This document shows, piece by piece, positions 1 through 7,172 of a DNA stretch of 64,000 bases. Where the stretch lies: NCBI RefSeq assembly GCF_900475285.1, contig NZ_LS483370.1, positions 4,664,001 through 4,728,000 of the forward strand, read 5' to 3'. A program made the position numbers and the translations under genes. This stretch comes from Pseudomonas taetrolens (GTDB taxonomy: Bacteria > Pseudomonadota > Gammaproteobacteria > Pseudomonadales > Pseudomonadaceae). The stretch's first letter is position 1. Every line of letters starts with the position of its first letter. Under the pieces are notes generated by a model, which saw only the letters and a list, made by a program, of their open reading frames with translations, was not told the origin of the DNA and ran no database searches.

Positions 1-410
1 AGGCGCGCATTGGACAGCATTTCGATGGCGGTGCCGTGCAGGCAATCCAGCAGGGCGTCTTGCACCACGCGGTTTTCGACGATATGCCCCAGGACTTCGG
101 CATGCACGCTGGCCGCCGAAAAATGGATCTCACCTGTGCCACTGCCGTCCCACACCTGCATGTGTGCATACGGGCTGGTGCGCCTACCGGTGATGCCTGC
201 CCAGGCGCCAAGGCGCTCCAGAATACGCTGGCTGGCGGCAGACAAGGCGCTGACACGCGGTTCAAACGGCAGCTCGGCAGCAAAGGGTTTGACACTCAGC
301 GGGCTGCCATCGAGCAGCAGGATGTTTAACCCGCTGTCCTTGAGCGCCAACGCGAGTGCGCTTCCGACCATTCCGGCCCCAACAATCAGCAGATCTGCGC
401 GCATTTCCAT
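1..410 (-). CDS. ubiI: 2-octaprenylphenol hydroxylase UbiI (VisC), N-terminal part only
   Basis: FAD-dependent monooxygenase of the UbiH/UbiI/COQ6 family, which hydroxylates the aromatic ring in ubiquinone synthesis at the inner membrane. The reading frame is open to the window edge, so only about 136 residues are seen. The N-terminus has the Rossmann dinucleotide motif (LLIVGAGMVGSALALAL), then the family pattern PFEPRVSALSAASQRILERLG and VHAEVLGHIVENRVVQDALL. Two starts are possible, at 410 and 404, two codons apart. It lies 79 bases downstream of ubiH on the same strand. The order pepP-ubiH-ubiI is typical of Pseudomonas, which supports UbiI over the related UbiF. The C-terminus is outside the window. 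Confidence 0.88.
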   Translation of the reverse strand, partial: MEMRADLLIVGAGMVGSALALALKDSGLNILLLDGSPLSVKPFAAELPFEPRVSALSAASQRILERLGAWAGITGRRTSPYAHMQVWDGSGTGEIHFSAASVHAEVLGHIVENRVVQDALLDCLHGTAIEMLSNAR

Positions 411-489
411 GCTTTAAGCCTGTCTCGCTAGCGGCCTGGGCCGCACCTGAAAAAAGAATCGACACGGAGCTTGCTCGCCCCGGTCGCTA

Positions 490-1677
490 TCAACTGTCCG
501 GGCGGGTGCCCAGGCCCATGGCCTGACGGGCAAACCAGCGCTTGGCCGGCGGCAATAAATCGAGCCCCAGCAAGCCCAGGTTACGACCAAACGAGAGCAG
601 TGTCTGATCACTGCCAAACAGACGTGTCACTTGATCCGAAAAACCAATCGTCAGTTGTTGATCCAACTGTTGGCGCTGTTGATAACTCAAGAGCGTTGCC
701 AGGTCACCAGGCTGTTTGTCACTCGCCAGCAAGGCATCTGCCAGGGCCTGGGCATCACGCAACGACAGGTTGAAGCCCTGCCCGGCAATTGGATGCAGGC
801 TATGAGCCGCGTTGCCCAGTACCGCCAGGTGCGGGCGTACCTGTTCTTCAGCTTCAATCAGCGTCAGCGGGTACAGGTGCCGGGCACCTACCTGCTTGAG
901 GGTCCCAAGGCGATAGCCGAACACGCCCTGCAACTCACTCAGAAAACTGCGTTCATCCAGTCCGGCCAGGCGCTGGGCGTCCATGCCGAGACGGGTCCAC
1001 ACCAATGCGCAGCGGTTATCCGACAAGGGCAGCAGAGCCATCGGGCCTTCGTCGGTGAAGCGCTCGAAGGCCATCCCGGCGTGGGGCTGACTGGGAGTGA
1101 TGTTGGCGATTAACGCACTTTGATCGTAGGGCCGCTGGCGCACGTTAATACCCAGTTGCTCGCGCAACCCGGAACGGCCGCCGTCGGCCAATACCGCAAG
1201 GTCGCATTCCAGCGTGGTTTCGTCATTGAGCGTCAGGCAATACCCGTCTTCAAGCGGCTGCAGGCGAGTCACTTCAGCCGGACAACGCCAAATGATCACG
1301 TCCGGGTCCAGCCCCTTCCACAGGCACTGGCCGAGCCAGGCGTTTTCGACCACATAACCCAGCGCCGGAACACCTTCCTCGCCAGCCGACAGGCGCGCCG
1401 TCGAGAAGCGCCCCCGATCGGACACGTGAATATCCAGGATCGGCTCGGCGCGTTCGGCAATGGCAGTCCAAAGACCGAGGCGTTCGTAGATTTGCCGCGC
1501 GCCATAGCTCAGTGCCGATGAACGGGCATCGTAACTGGGCTGGTAGCTGTTACCGGGGGCAAACGGCTCAATCAATACGATCTTCCAGCCCCGGGCCTTG
1601 GCTCCAGCTTGCAACGCCAAAGCCAGGCTGGCGCCAACCAGACCGCCGCCGATGATTGCCAGAGTGACTCGATTCAT
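490..1677 (-). CDS. ubiH: 2-octaprenyl-6-methoxyphenyl hydroxylase UbiH
   Basis: FAD-dependent hydroxylase of the aerobic ubiquinone pathway, 395 residues, the usual family length. The N-terminal FAD-binding motif is IIGGGLVGASLALAL (about residues 8-22). It is followed by the UbiH pattern DARSSALSYGARQIYERLGLW and, near residues 285-305, the second flavin motif with GNAAHSLHPIAGQGFNLSLRD. Its start codon overlaps the pepP stop by 4 bases, so the two are probably translationally coupled. With ubiI downstream, the cluster supplies two of the three ring hydroxylations of ubiquinone. The name is secure from motifs and context. Confidence 0.94.
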   Translation of the reverse strand: MNRVTLAIIGGGLVGASLALALQAGAKARGWKIVLIEPFAPGNSYQPSYDARSSALSYGARQIYERLGLWTAIAERAEPILDIHVSDRGRFSTARLSAGEEGVPALGYVVENAWLGQCLWKGLDPDVIIWRCPAEVTRLQPLEDGYCLTLNDETTLECDLAVLADGGRSGLREQLGINVRQRPYDQSALIANITPSQPHAGMAFERFTDEGPMALLPLSDNRCALVWTRLGMDAQRLAGLDERSFLSELQGVFGYRLGTLKQVGARHLYPLTLIEAEEQVRPHLAVLGNAAHSLHPIAGQGFNLSLRDAQALADALLASDKQPGDLATLLSYQQRQQLDQQLTIGFSDQVTRLFGSDQTLLSFGRNLGLLGLDLLPPAKRWFARQAMGLGTRPDS

Positions 1678-3008
1678 GCCGCGCTCGCTCGTGCTGCTGC
1701 CATCAAGGCTTCGATTTCAACAACGGTTTTTGGCACGTCGCCGGTCAGAATTTCACAGCCGCCTTTGGTCACGACTACATCATCCTCGATGCGCACACCG
1801 ATGCCGCGCCATTTTTTGGCAACCTGCTGATTGTTCGGACTGATGTAAATGCCGGGCTCCACGGTCAAGGTCATGCCGGCCTCCAGCACGCGCCACTCGC
1901 CGCCCACTTTGTACTCACCCACATCATGCACATCGAGCCCCAGCCAATGACCCGCGCGGTGCATGTAAAACGCTTTGTAGGCTTCGCTGGCAATCAACTG
2001 GTCGACATCGCCTTCCAGCAAGCCCAGCGTCACCAGACCTTCGGTAATCACTTGAACCGTCGCTTCGTGCGCCTGATTCCAGTGTTTGTCCGGGGCGATC
2101 TGGGCAAAAGCGGCTTCTTGCGCTGCCAGCACCAATTCGTAAATGGCTTTTTGTTCCGGCGAAAAGGTGCCGCTCACCGGGAACGTGCGGCTGATGTCGC
2201 TGGCGTAGCAGTCGATTTCACAGCCCGCATCAATCAGGACCAGATCGCCATCCCTGAGCAGGGCGTCGTTTTCCTGATAATGCAGGATGCAGCTGTTGTC
2301 GCCGGAAGCGACGATCGAACCGTATGCCGGCATTTTTGCCCCGCTTCGCCGAAATTCGTAATCCAGCTCGGCTTCAAGGCTGTACTCATGCAAGCCGTGA
2401 CGGCTGGCCTGCATGGCACGGATATGGGCGCGGGCTGAAATCTGCGCCGCATGGCGCATGACCTTGATCTCTGCCGCTGATTTATACAGCCGCATGTCAT
2501 GCAGCAGATGATCCAGCGCAACGAATTCATTAGGCGGCTGGGCCCCAAGGCTGGCCTTGGAGCGAATCGCATTGATCCATTCCATCAGATGACGGTCGAA
2601 TTCGGGATTGCTGCCCATTGCCGAGTACACCCGGTCACGACCTTCAATCAGGCCGGGCAGGATGTCGTCAATGTCGGCAATCGGGAACGCGTCGTCAGCG
2701 CCGAAGTCACGGATGGCGCCTTCTTGCCCCGCGCGCAAGCCATCCCACAACTCACGCTCGGCATTGCGCTCACGACAAAACAGCACGTATTCACCGTGCA
2801 CCCGGCCAGGGATCAATACGATCACCGCCTGGGGCTCGGGAAAACCGCTCAAATACTGGAAGTTGCTGTCTTGACGGTAAACGTGTTCAACATCGCGGTT
2901 ACGAATGGCCACCGCAGCGGCGGGCAGAATCGCGATGCTGTTGGGCTCCATCTGCGCCATGAGCGCCTTGCGGCGACGTGTGTATTCCGATTTCGGGATA
3001 TGAATCAT
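1674..3008 (-). CDS. pepP: Xaa-Pro aminopeptidase P
   Basis: Manganese metallopeptidase that releases an N-terminal residue preceding proline. It has 444 residues, like E. coli PepP (about 441). The N-terminal creatinase-like domain (about 1-170) is followed by a pita-bread catalytic domain. The dinuclear metal ligands are all visible: Asp260 (LIDAGCE), Asp271 (ASDISRTF), His354 (HRAGHWLGLDVHD), Glu384 (TVEPGIY) and Glu408 (RIEDD). The first gene upstream is the UPF0149 gene, 29 bases away, and ubiH overlaps its 3' end by 4 bases. The pepP-ubiH linkage is conserved across gammaproteobacteria. Confidence 0.95.
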   Translation of the reverse strand: MIHIPKSEYTRRRKALMAQMEPNSIAILPAAAVAIRNRDVEHVYRQDSNFQYLSGFPEPQAVIVLIPGRVHGEYVLFCRERNAERELWDGLRAGQEGAIRDFGADDAFPIADIDDILPGLIEGRDRVYSAMGSNPEFDRHLMEWINAIRSKASLGAQPPNEFVALDHLLHDMRLYKSAAEIKVMRHAAQISARAHIRAMQASRHGLHEYSLEAELDYEFRRSGAKMPAYGSIVASGDNSCILHYQENDALLRDGDLVLIDAGCEIDCYASDISRTFPVSGTFSPEQKAIYELVLAAQEAAFAQIAPDKHWNQAHEATVQVITEGLVTLGLLEGDVDQLIASEAYKAFYMHRAGHWLGLDVHDVGEYKVGGEWRVLEAGMTLTVEPGIYISPNNQQVAKKWRGIGVRIEDDVVVTKGGCEILTGDVPKTVVEIEALMAAARASAA

Positions 3009-3037
3009 GGGCAGACGGGTTCCCTCTTGACGATCAA

Positions 3038-3592
3038 TCAGTGCAGCGAAGGCTTGGCAGCGGGCTCAACGGTTTTCTTGGTTTCGGTGAACAGCAACAA
3101 CGGCGCAACGCGCAGGTATTCCATCACTTCCATGTAGTCGGTTTCGCCATCTTCAGACTCTTCCAGGGCATCCTGAACCTGAGCAATGGCCGCCAGGTCC
3201 TGCAACACTTCCTTGGCCTCAGAGCTCAAGGCATTGTCACGATAGTTGAGCCCAAAACCGGACAGGAAGCCCTGGCACCATTGGCCCAGCGCAATAGCAC
3301 GCTCGGTCAGCGGCTCGTCATCGGTCGGCAACAACAGAACGACCGTCATGTCGTCACTGGTCAGCTCGCCTTTAACCATTTCTTGCAAGCCGATAAGGGC
3401 ATTGCGTACGTTGTCTTGCGGTTCGCCTAAAAGCAGCTCGTTGGCATCGGCCAACCAGCCGTCGGCATCGAAGCCGGCACCAGCACAACTGCGGCCCAGC
3501 AAGTGGCCATGCAGTTCAGCAGGCGAAACAGAATGGCCGCTGGCGGTCAGCAGGGTGACAAAGGCTTGATACGGGGAATTTTGAATGGGCAT
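3038..3592 (-). CDS. UPF0149 (YgfB/YecA-like) family protein
   Basis: Small cytoplasmic protein of 184 residues. It shows the UPF0149 pattern: an N-terminal [16 protein letters not shown] block, a central [17 protein letters not shown] block and an acidic [20 protein letters not shown] block. The full E. coli relative YgfB lies in the same position before pepP. The ATG at 3592 is used; it is the first gene of a run ygfB-pepP-ubiH-ubiI on the minus strand and diverges from the zapA cluster. No enzymatic function can be read from the sequence. Confidence 0.88.
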   Translation of the reverse strand: MPIQNSPYQAFVTLLTASGHSVSPAELHGHLLGRSCAGAGFDADGWLADANELLLGEPQDNVRNALIGLQEMVKGELTSDDMTVVLLLPTDDEPLTERAIALGQWCQGFLSGFGLNYRDNALSSEAKEVLQDLAAIAQVQDALEESEDGETDYMEVMEYLRVAPLLLFTETKKTVEPAAKPSLH

Positions 3593-3727
3593 GGGCTGCT
3601 AGGCGCCAAGCGGCGCAATGTCTAGAATGGAGGCCTTGTATCCTAGCATCGGCAGACGTTCCAAGACCATCGAGGCGTCAACTCGTTTGACAGTCACCAT
3701 CCATCAGAAAATACACAGTAGGACACA

Positions 3728-3937
3728 ATGGAAGATACCGACCTGCATGCACTGATGGCTAGACTCGAGTTGTTGATTAACCGGGTCGAGCAACTTAAAC
3801 GTCAAAACGGACTCTTAATTGCTCAGGAAAAGACTTGGCGCGAGGAACGCGCGCACCTCATTGAAAAGAACGAAATCGCCCGACACAAGGTCGAATCGAT
3901 GATTTCGCGCCTCAAAGCCCTGGAGCAAGACTCATGA
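3728..3937 (+). CDS. TIGR02449-type small coiled-coil protein (ZapB-like)
   Basis: A 69-residue, highly charged, almost entirely helical protein whose heptads (LEQLKRQNGLLIAQEKTWREER) predict a coiled coil. This size and form match the TIGR02449 proteins found just upstream of zapA in Pseudomonas, and it resembles the divisome coiled-coil protein ZapB. Its stop overlaps the zapA start (ATGA), so the two are translationally coupled. A role with ZapA at the Z ring is an inference from context. Confidence 0.85.
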   Translation: MEDTDLHALMARLELLINRVEQLKRQNGLLIAQEKTWREERAHLIEKNEIARHKVESMISRLKALEQDS

Positions 3938-4251
3938 CTTCAAGCAGTAGCGTCACCGTGCATATCCTCGATAAAGAATATTCGATCATGTGCCCCCAGG
4001 AAGAACGCAGCAATCTGGTCAGCGCCGCCCGTTATCTGGATGGCAAGATGCGCGAGATCCGTAGCAGCGGAAAAGTGATCGGCGCCGACCGCATTGCCGT
4101 CATGGCCGCCCTGAATATCACCCACGATCTGCTGCACAAGCAGGAAGTCGCCGAAGTTCAGACCAGCAGCTCAACTCGCGAGCAAGTGCGAGACCTGCTC
4201 GAACGTGTTGATCTGGTGCTCGCCACTGATCCGAACGAACGTCAAAGCTGA
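3934..4251 (+). CDS. zapA: Cell division protein ZapA
   Basis: A 105-residue FtsZ-associated protein that bundles FtsZ filaments. The N-terminal SVTVHILDKEYSIMCPQEE block and LVSAARYLDGKMREIR are typical of ZapA, followed by a C-terminal helix (DRIAVMAALNITHDLL) that dimerises in the family. It overlaps the coiled-coil gene by 4 bases and is followed, 30-odd bases on, by 6S RNA. The order zapA-ssrS-fau is conserved in gammaproteobacteria, which makes the call firm. Confidence 0.94.
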   Translation: MTSSSSVTVHILDKEYSIMCPQEERSNLVSAARYLDGKMREIRSSGKVIGADRIAVMAALNITHDLLHKQEVAEVQTSSSTREQVRDLLERVDLVLATDPNERQS

Positions 4252-4277
4252 TTCAAAAGGTTTCTTTGGGGTATACT
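4249..4277 (+). promoter_or_regulatory. Putative promoter of 6S RNA
   Basis: A good -10 box TATACT lies at 4272-4277, seven bases before the presumed 6S 5' end. Seventeen bases upstream sits a weak -35 candidate (TGATTC, 4249-4254) at the end of zapA. The -10 box is seen directly; the -35 assignment is tentative. Confidence 0.5.
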
Positions 4278-4283
4278 CGCGGC

Positions 4284-4462
4284 ACTCCCTGGAGTATTCG
4301 CCAGTTAGCGATGTCCCTGAGCCGATTCGCACTACCCTGGAGCTTGCACGTTGGACCGGTGTGCATGTCCGCTTGACGGAAAGCCTTAAGGTCTACTGCA
4401 ACTTCCACCTTGAACTTTCGGGTTCAAGGGCCAAGCCGACAGCGGTACGTCGGGGAGCCTGA
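4284..4462 (+). ncRNA. ssrS: 6S RNA
   Basis: Global regulator RNA that binds the sigma70 RNA polymerase holoenzyme by mimicking an open promoter. The sequence between zapA and fau has the 6S hallmarks. Complementary ends (start near CTCCCTGGAGTATTCGCC, end near GCGGTACGTCGGGGAGCC) form a closing stem, and purine-rich conserved stretches lie inside (GCATGTCCGCTTGACGGAAAG; AAGGTCTACTGCAACTTCCA). A stable hairpin CCTTGAACTTTCGGGTTCAAGG follows. About 179 nt matches the known size in Pseudomonas. Exact ends are estimated. Confidence 0.9.
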
Positions 4463-4548
4463 TTTCCTAGCACAATGCCAGCCACTTGCTGGCATTGGCT
4501 TTCACGAGCCAACCGCCCGGTGAACTCGACCTTGAACAGCACGCCACC

Positions 4549-5154
4549 ATGATCGAACCTGCGCCGCCTACCCGCCCGCAACTTCGCCGAATGCTGCGCA
4601 AAGCCCGCCGCGAACTATCGCCCTGCGAGCAACGTCGGGCCGCCCGCGGCCTGTACCGGCAGCTGGCGCAACATCCGCTGTTCCGCCGCTCCCGACACAT
4701 CTCGCTGTACCTACCCACAGACGGTGAAATCAGCCCGCATTTGCTGCTGCGTGAAGCTCAGCGACGGGGCAAGATTACCTACCTGCCTGTGTTGAGCGCA
4801 TGGCCCAGAACCAAAATGGTCTTTCAGCGAATTTCCCCCGGCGAAAAGCTGATCCCCAACCGCTATCGCATTCTCGAACCGCGCATCAACCGCGCACGCC
4901 AACGCAAGATCTGGGCACTCGACCTGATACTGCTGCCCTTGGTGGGTTTTGATGCAACGGGCGGAAGGCTGGGCATGGGCGGCGGCTTTTATGACCGCAG
5001 CCTGGCGTACCAAAGCAGACGCCAAAGCTGGCGCAAGCCGATATTGCTGGGGCTGGCCCACGAATGTCAGAAAGTCGAGCGTCTGGCTCAGGCCAGCTGG
5101 GATGTACCGTTACAAGGTACCGTCTCGGACGAGCACTGGTACGTCGCGCACTGA
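4549..5154 (+). CDS. fau: 5-formyltetrahydrofolate cyclo-ligase
   Basis: Converts 5-formyl-THF to 5,10-methenyl-THF with ATP, returning the folate to the active pool. The protein has about 201 residues when started at the ATG at 4549. An in-frame upstream codon at 4486 would add 21 residues with no family similarity and would begin just after the 6S RNA. The N-terminus holds LRRMLRKARRELSP (substrate and phosphate binding). The C-terminal GMGGGFYDRSL (about residues 142-152) is the ATP-binding loop of the family. Linkage behind ssrS is conserved, as with ygfA in E. coli. Confidence 0.93.
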   Translation: MIEPAPPTRPQLRRMLRKARRELSPCEQRRAARGLYRQLAQHPLFRRSRHISLYLPTDGEISPHLLLREAQRRGKITYLPVLSAWPRTKMVFQRISPGEKLIPNRYRILEPRINRARQRKIWALDLILLPLVGFDATGGRLGMGGGFYDRSLAYQSRRQSWRKPILLGLAHECQKVERLAQASWDVPLQGTVSDEHWYVAH

Positions 5155-5159
5155 ACGCC

Positions 5160-5186
5160 ATGGCATCGCGGTCAAAGCGATGCCAT
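5160..5186. terminator. Hairpin between fau and a convergent small gene
   Basis: A perfect 10-bp inverted repeat (ATGGCATCGC at 5160-5169, GCGATGCCAT at 5177-5186) with a 7-base loop lies 5 bases after the fau stop and 11 bases before the stop of the convergent small gene. There is no clear T-run on either side, so it may be a weak bidirectional terminator or a 3'-end stabilising stem. Confidence 0.5.
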
Positions 5187-5197
5187 TCAATCAGTGA

Positions 5198-5347
5198 TTA
5201 GCGCTTGAATGGTTGTACTTGCTGTTGTGTCAGCTCAATCGGCGCATCGGACGGGTTTGTCCAGAGACTTTGTGTATAACCCGTTGTAACCACGCCCAAA
5301 CCGAACAAAATAACCAAAACCCACAGTAAATCCGGTTTGCGTTTCAT
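5198..5347 (-). CDS. Small single-membrane-span protein (49 aa), hypothetical
   Basis: A short reading frame of 49 residues beginning MKRKPDLLWVLVILFGLGVV. It has a positively charged start, one hydrophobic segment (about residues 7-22) and a polar tail ending in QQQVQPFKR. Purine-rich sequence (CTGGAGGGGGGC) lies 6-10 bases before the ATG and serves as a ribosome-binding site. It is convergent with fau across a hairpin. Small membrane proteins of this layout are annotated in many Pseudomonas next to fau, but no function is known to me. Confidence 0.7.
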   Translation of the reverse strand: MKRKPDLLWVLVILFGLGVVTTGYTQSLWTNPSDAPIELTQQQVQPFKR

Positions 5348-5543
5348 CGATTGCCCCCCTCCAGGCAAATCAACACGATGACAGCAACGGTTTTTGTTAT
5401 CGGCCGTGCAGCAGCGTCAAGCTTAAAAGCCCGGCATTCTGCGGTAACAGGAACACACACGCAAACACTGGCATCAACCGACTGTCGGTTTGACAAAATG
5501 TTGCCAGACAAAATGACCAAGCAGGATTTGAGGAGCAGTGAAA

Positions 5544-5993
5544 ATGGCCTACTGGTTGATGAAATCCGAACCTGATGAGTTCTCGATCAAGGATTTGCAG
5601 AAAATCGGCGAAGCGCGCTGGGACGGCGTGCGCAATTACCAGGCTCGCAATTTTATTCGAGCCATGGCCGAGGGCGACGCGTTCTTTTTTTATCACTCAA
5701 GCTGCCCCGAGCCCGGAATTGCCGGGATTGGTCGAATCGTCCAGGCGGCTTACCCGGACCCCAGCGCACTCGATCCAGAGAGCCATTATTTCGACCCCAA
5801 GGCCAGCGTCGAGAAAAATCCCTGGAGTGCGTTGCAAGTGGCCCACGTGCAAACCTTCCCCAAGGTCATCAAGCTCGACTACTTGAAACAGCAAAGTGCC
5901 TTGGCCGACATGCCCCTGGTGCAAAAAGGCAGTCGGCTTTCCGTCATGCCGGTGACGGATGATCAATGGGCTGCCGTGCTGGGCTTGCTCTGA
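5544..5993 (+). CDS. EVE (PUA-like) domain protein
   Basis: A 149-residue single-domain EVE protein, a PUA-related fold that binds modified bases in nucleic acids. Visible hallmarks are MAYWLMKSEPDEFSIKDL at the N-terminus, WDGVRNYQARNFIRAM, the FFYHSS strand, GIAGIGRIV and a C-terminal SRLSVMPVTDDQWAAVLGL. The start at 5544 is chosen because AGGAG (5531-5535) is 8 bases upstream; an in-frame GTG at 5538 is too close to it. Its natural ligand in bacteria is not settled. Confidence 0.9.
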   Translation: MAYWLMKSEPDEFSIKDLQKIGEARWDGVRNYQARNFIRAMAEGDAFFFYHSSCPEPGIAGIGRIVQAAYPDPSALDPESHYFDPKASVEKNPWSALQVAHVQTFPKVIKLDYLKQQSALADMPLVQKGSRLSVMPVTDDQWAAVLGLL

Positions 5994-6206
5994 AAAAACC
6001 GATCACCCTCAGGACAGTGCTTGCTCGCGATAACGCCACCGCGTCTCTCCCGATCGCGGACTGGCCCGTGTCAGCAGCAGAGGATCGGAATCCACACGGC
6101 AACATCCTGCTTTAGCGTCTAGGCTCTATCTTTCCTTTGACTGGCATCAAGTTGCCCCGGCATTGAAGCCGTCAAACTAGAGTGCTCTGTGACACAGGAT
6201 GTGGTC

Positions 6207-7172
6207 ATGTCAAAGAATCACCGTATTTCCCATTATTTCGTTATTCCTTTGGCCCTCTTGCTGATTGCAGCAGGCGGGTTCGGTTACTGGAAGTCTCTGC
6301 AAGACCGCCTCCCGGAAGGCATCAGCATGGGCAACGGTCGACTCGAATCCACAGAAGTCCAGATCGCCAGCAAAATCCCGGGCCGTTTGGCTGAGGTTCT
6401 GGTGGATGAAGGCGATCGCGTTGTCCGCGACCAATTGCTGGCACGCCTGGACACCCGAACCCTTGAGGCCTCTCGCAACCAGGCCGAGGCCGAAGTCTTG
6501 CGTGCCCGTGAAACCCTGGCTGCCAACGAGGCCAATGTTCAACTGCGCCAGAGCGAAAAGCGACTGGCCAGCCAGGAACTCAAGCGTTTTCGCCAACTGT
6601 CCGAGCGCGGGTTTGCCAGCGGCCAGCAACTCGACCAGCAACAAGCACGCTTCGACACCAGCAACGCCGCCGTAACGGCAGCCCAAGCTCAGGTCGCGGC
6701 AGCCAGGGCGGCGATTGGTGCCAGCCAGGCCAGGGTTGCGCAGCTCACCAGCGAAATCGATGACAGCAGCTTGCGCGCCCCTATCGACGGGGTGATCCAG
6801 CTGCGCTTGGCCGAACCCGGTGAAGTACTCGGAGCAGGCGGACGCGTGTTTATGATGATCGACCCCAGTGACCAGTACATGAACCTGTACTTGCCCGCGT
6901 CGGTGGTCGGCAAGCTGACCGTCGGCGCTGACGCGCGCATCGTACTCGATGCCCTGCCCGAGCAGCCCCTGCCCGCCAAAATTGCTTTTGTCGCTGCCAA
7001 GTCGCAGTTCACCCCCAAAGAAGTCGAGACCCGCGATGAACGCCAAAAGCTGGTGTTCCGTGTCAAGCTGCGCCTGAATGACCCGAGTGCCGTACCGCAA
7101 GCCAAGCCGGGCATGCCGGGCGCTGGTTATGTACGCACAGCCGACGTGGACTGGCCGGCTAATCTGCAATGA
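6207..7172 (+). CDS. HlyD-family periplasmic adaptor of an RbbA-type exporter (YhiI-like)
   Basis: Membrane fusion protein of 321 residues. An N-terminal membrane anchor (about residues 10-28) is followed by a biotinyl-lipoyl half (ESTEVQIASKIPGRLAEVLVDEGDRV), a long coiled-coil hairpin rich in Ala/Gln (about 80-180) and the second lipoyl half (DSSLRAPIDGVIQLRLAEPGEVL). The ATG at 6207 has AGGA 7 bases upstream and is preferred over the in-frame GTG at 6189. Its stop overlaps the next gene's start (ATGA). The trio matches E. coli yhiI-rbbA-yhhJ in order and size. Confidence 0.88.
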   Translation: MSKNHRISHYFVIPLALLLIAAGGFGYWKSLQDRLPEGISMGNGRLESTEVQIASKIPGRLAEVLVDEGDRVVRDQLLARLDTRTLEASRNQAEAEVLRARETLAANEANVQLRQSEKRLASQELKRFRQLSERGFASGQQLDQQQARFDTSNAAVTAAQAQVAAARAAIGASQARVAQLTSEIDDSSLRAPIDGVIQLRLAEPGEVLGAGGRVFMMIDPSDQYMNLYLPASVVGKLTVGADARIVLDALPEQPLPAKIAFVAAKSQFTPKEVETRDERQKLVFRVKLRLNDPSAVPQAKPGMPGAGYVRTADVDWPANLQ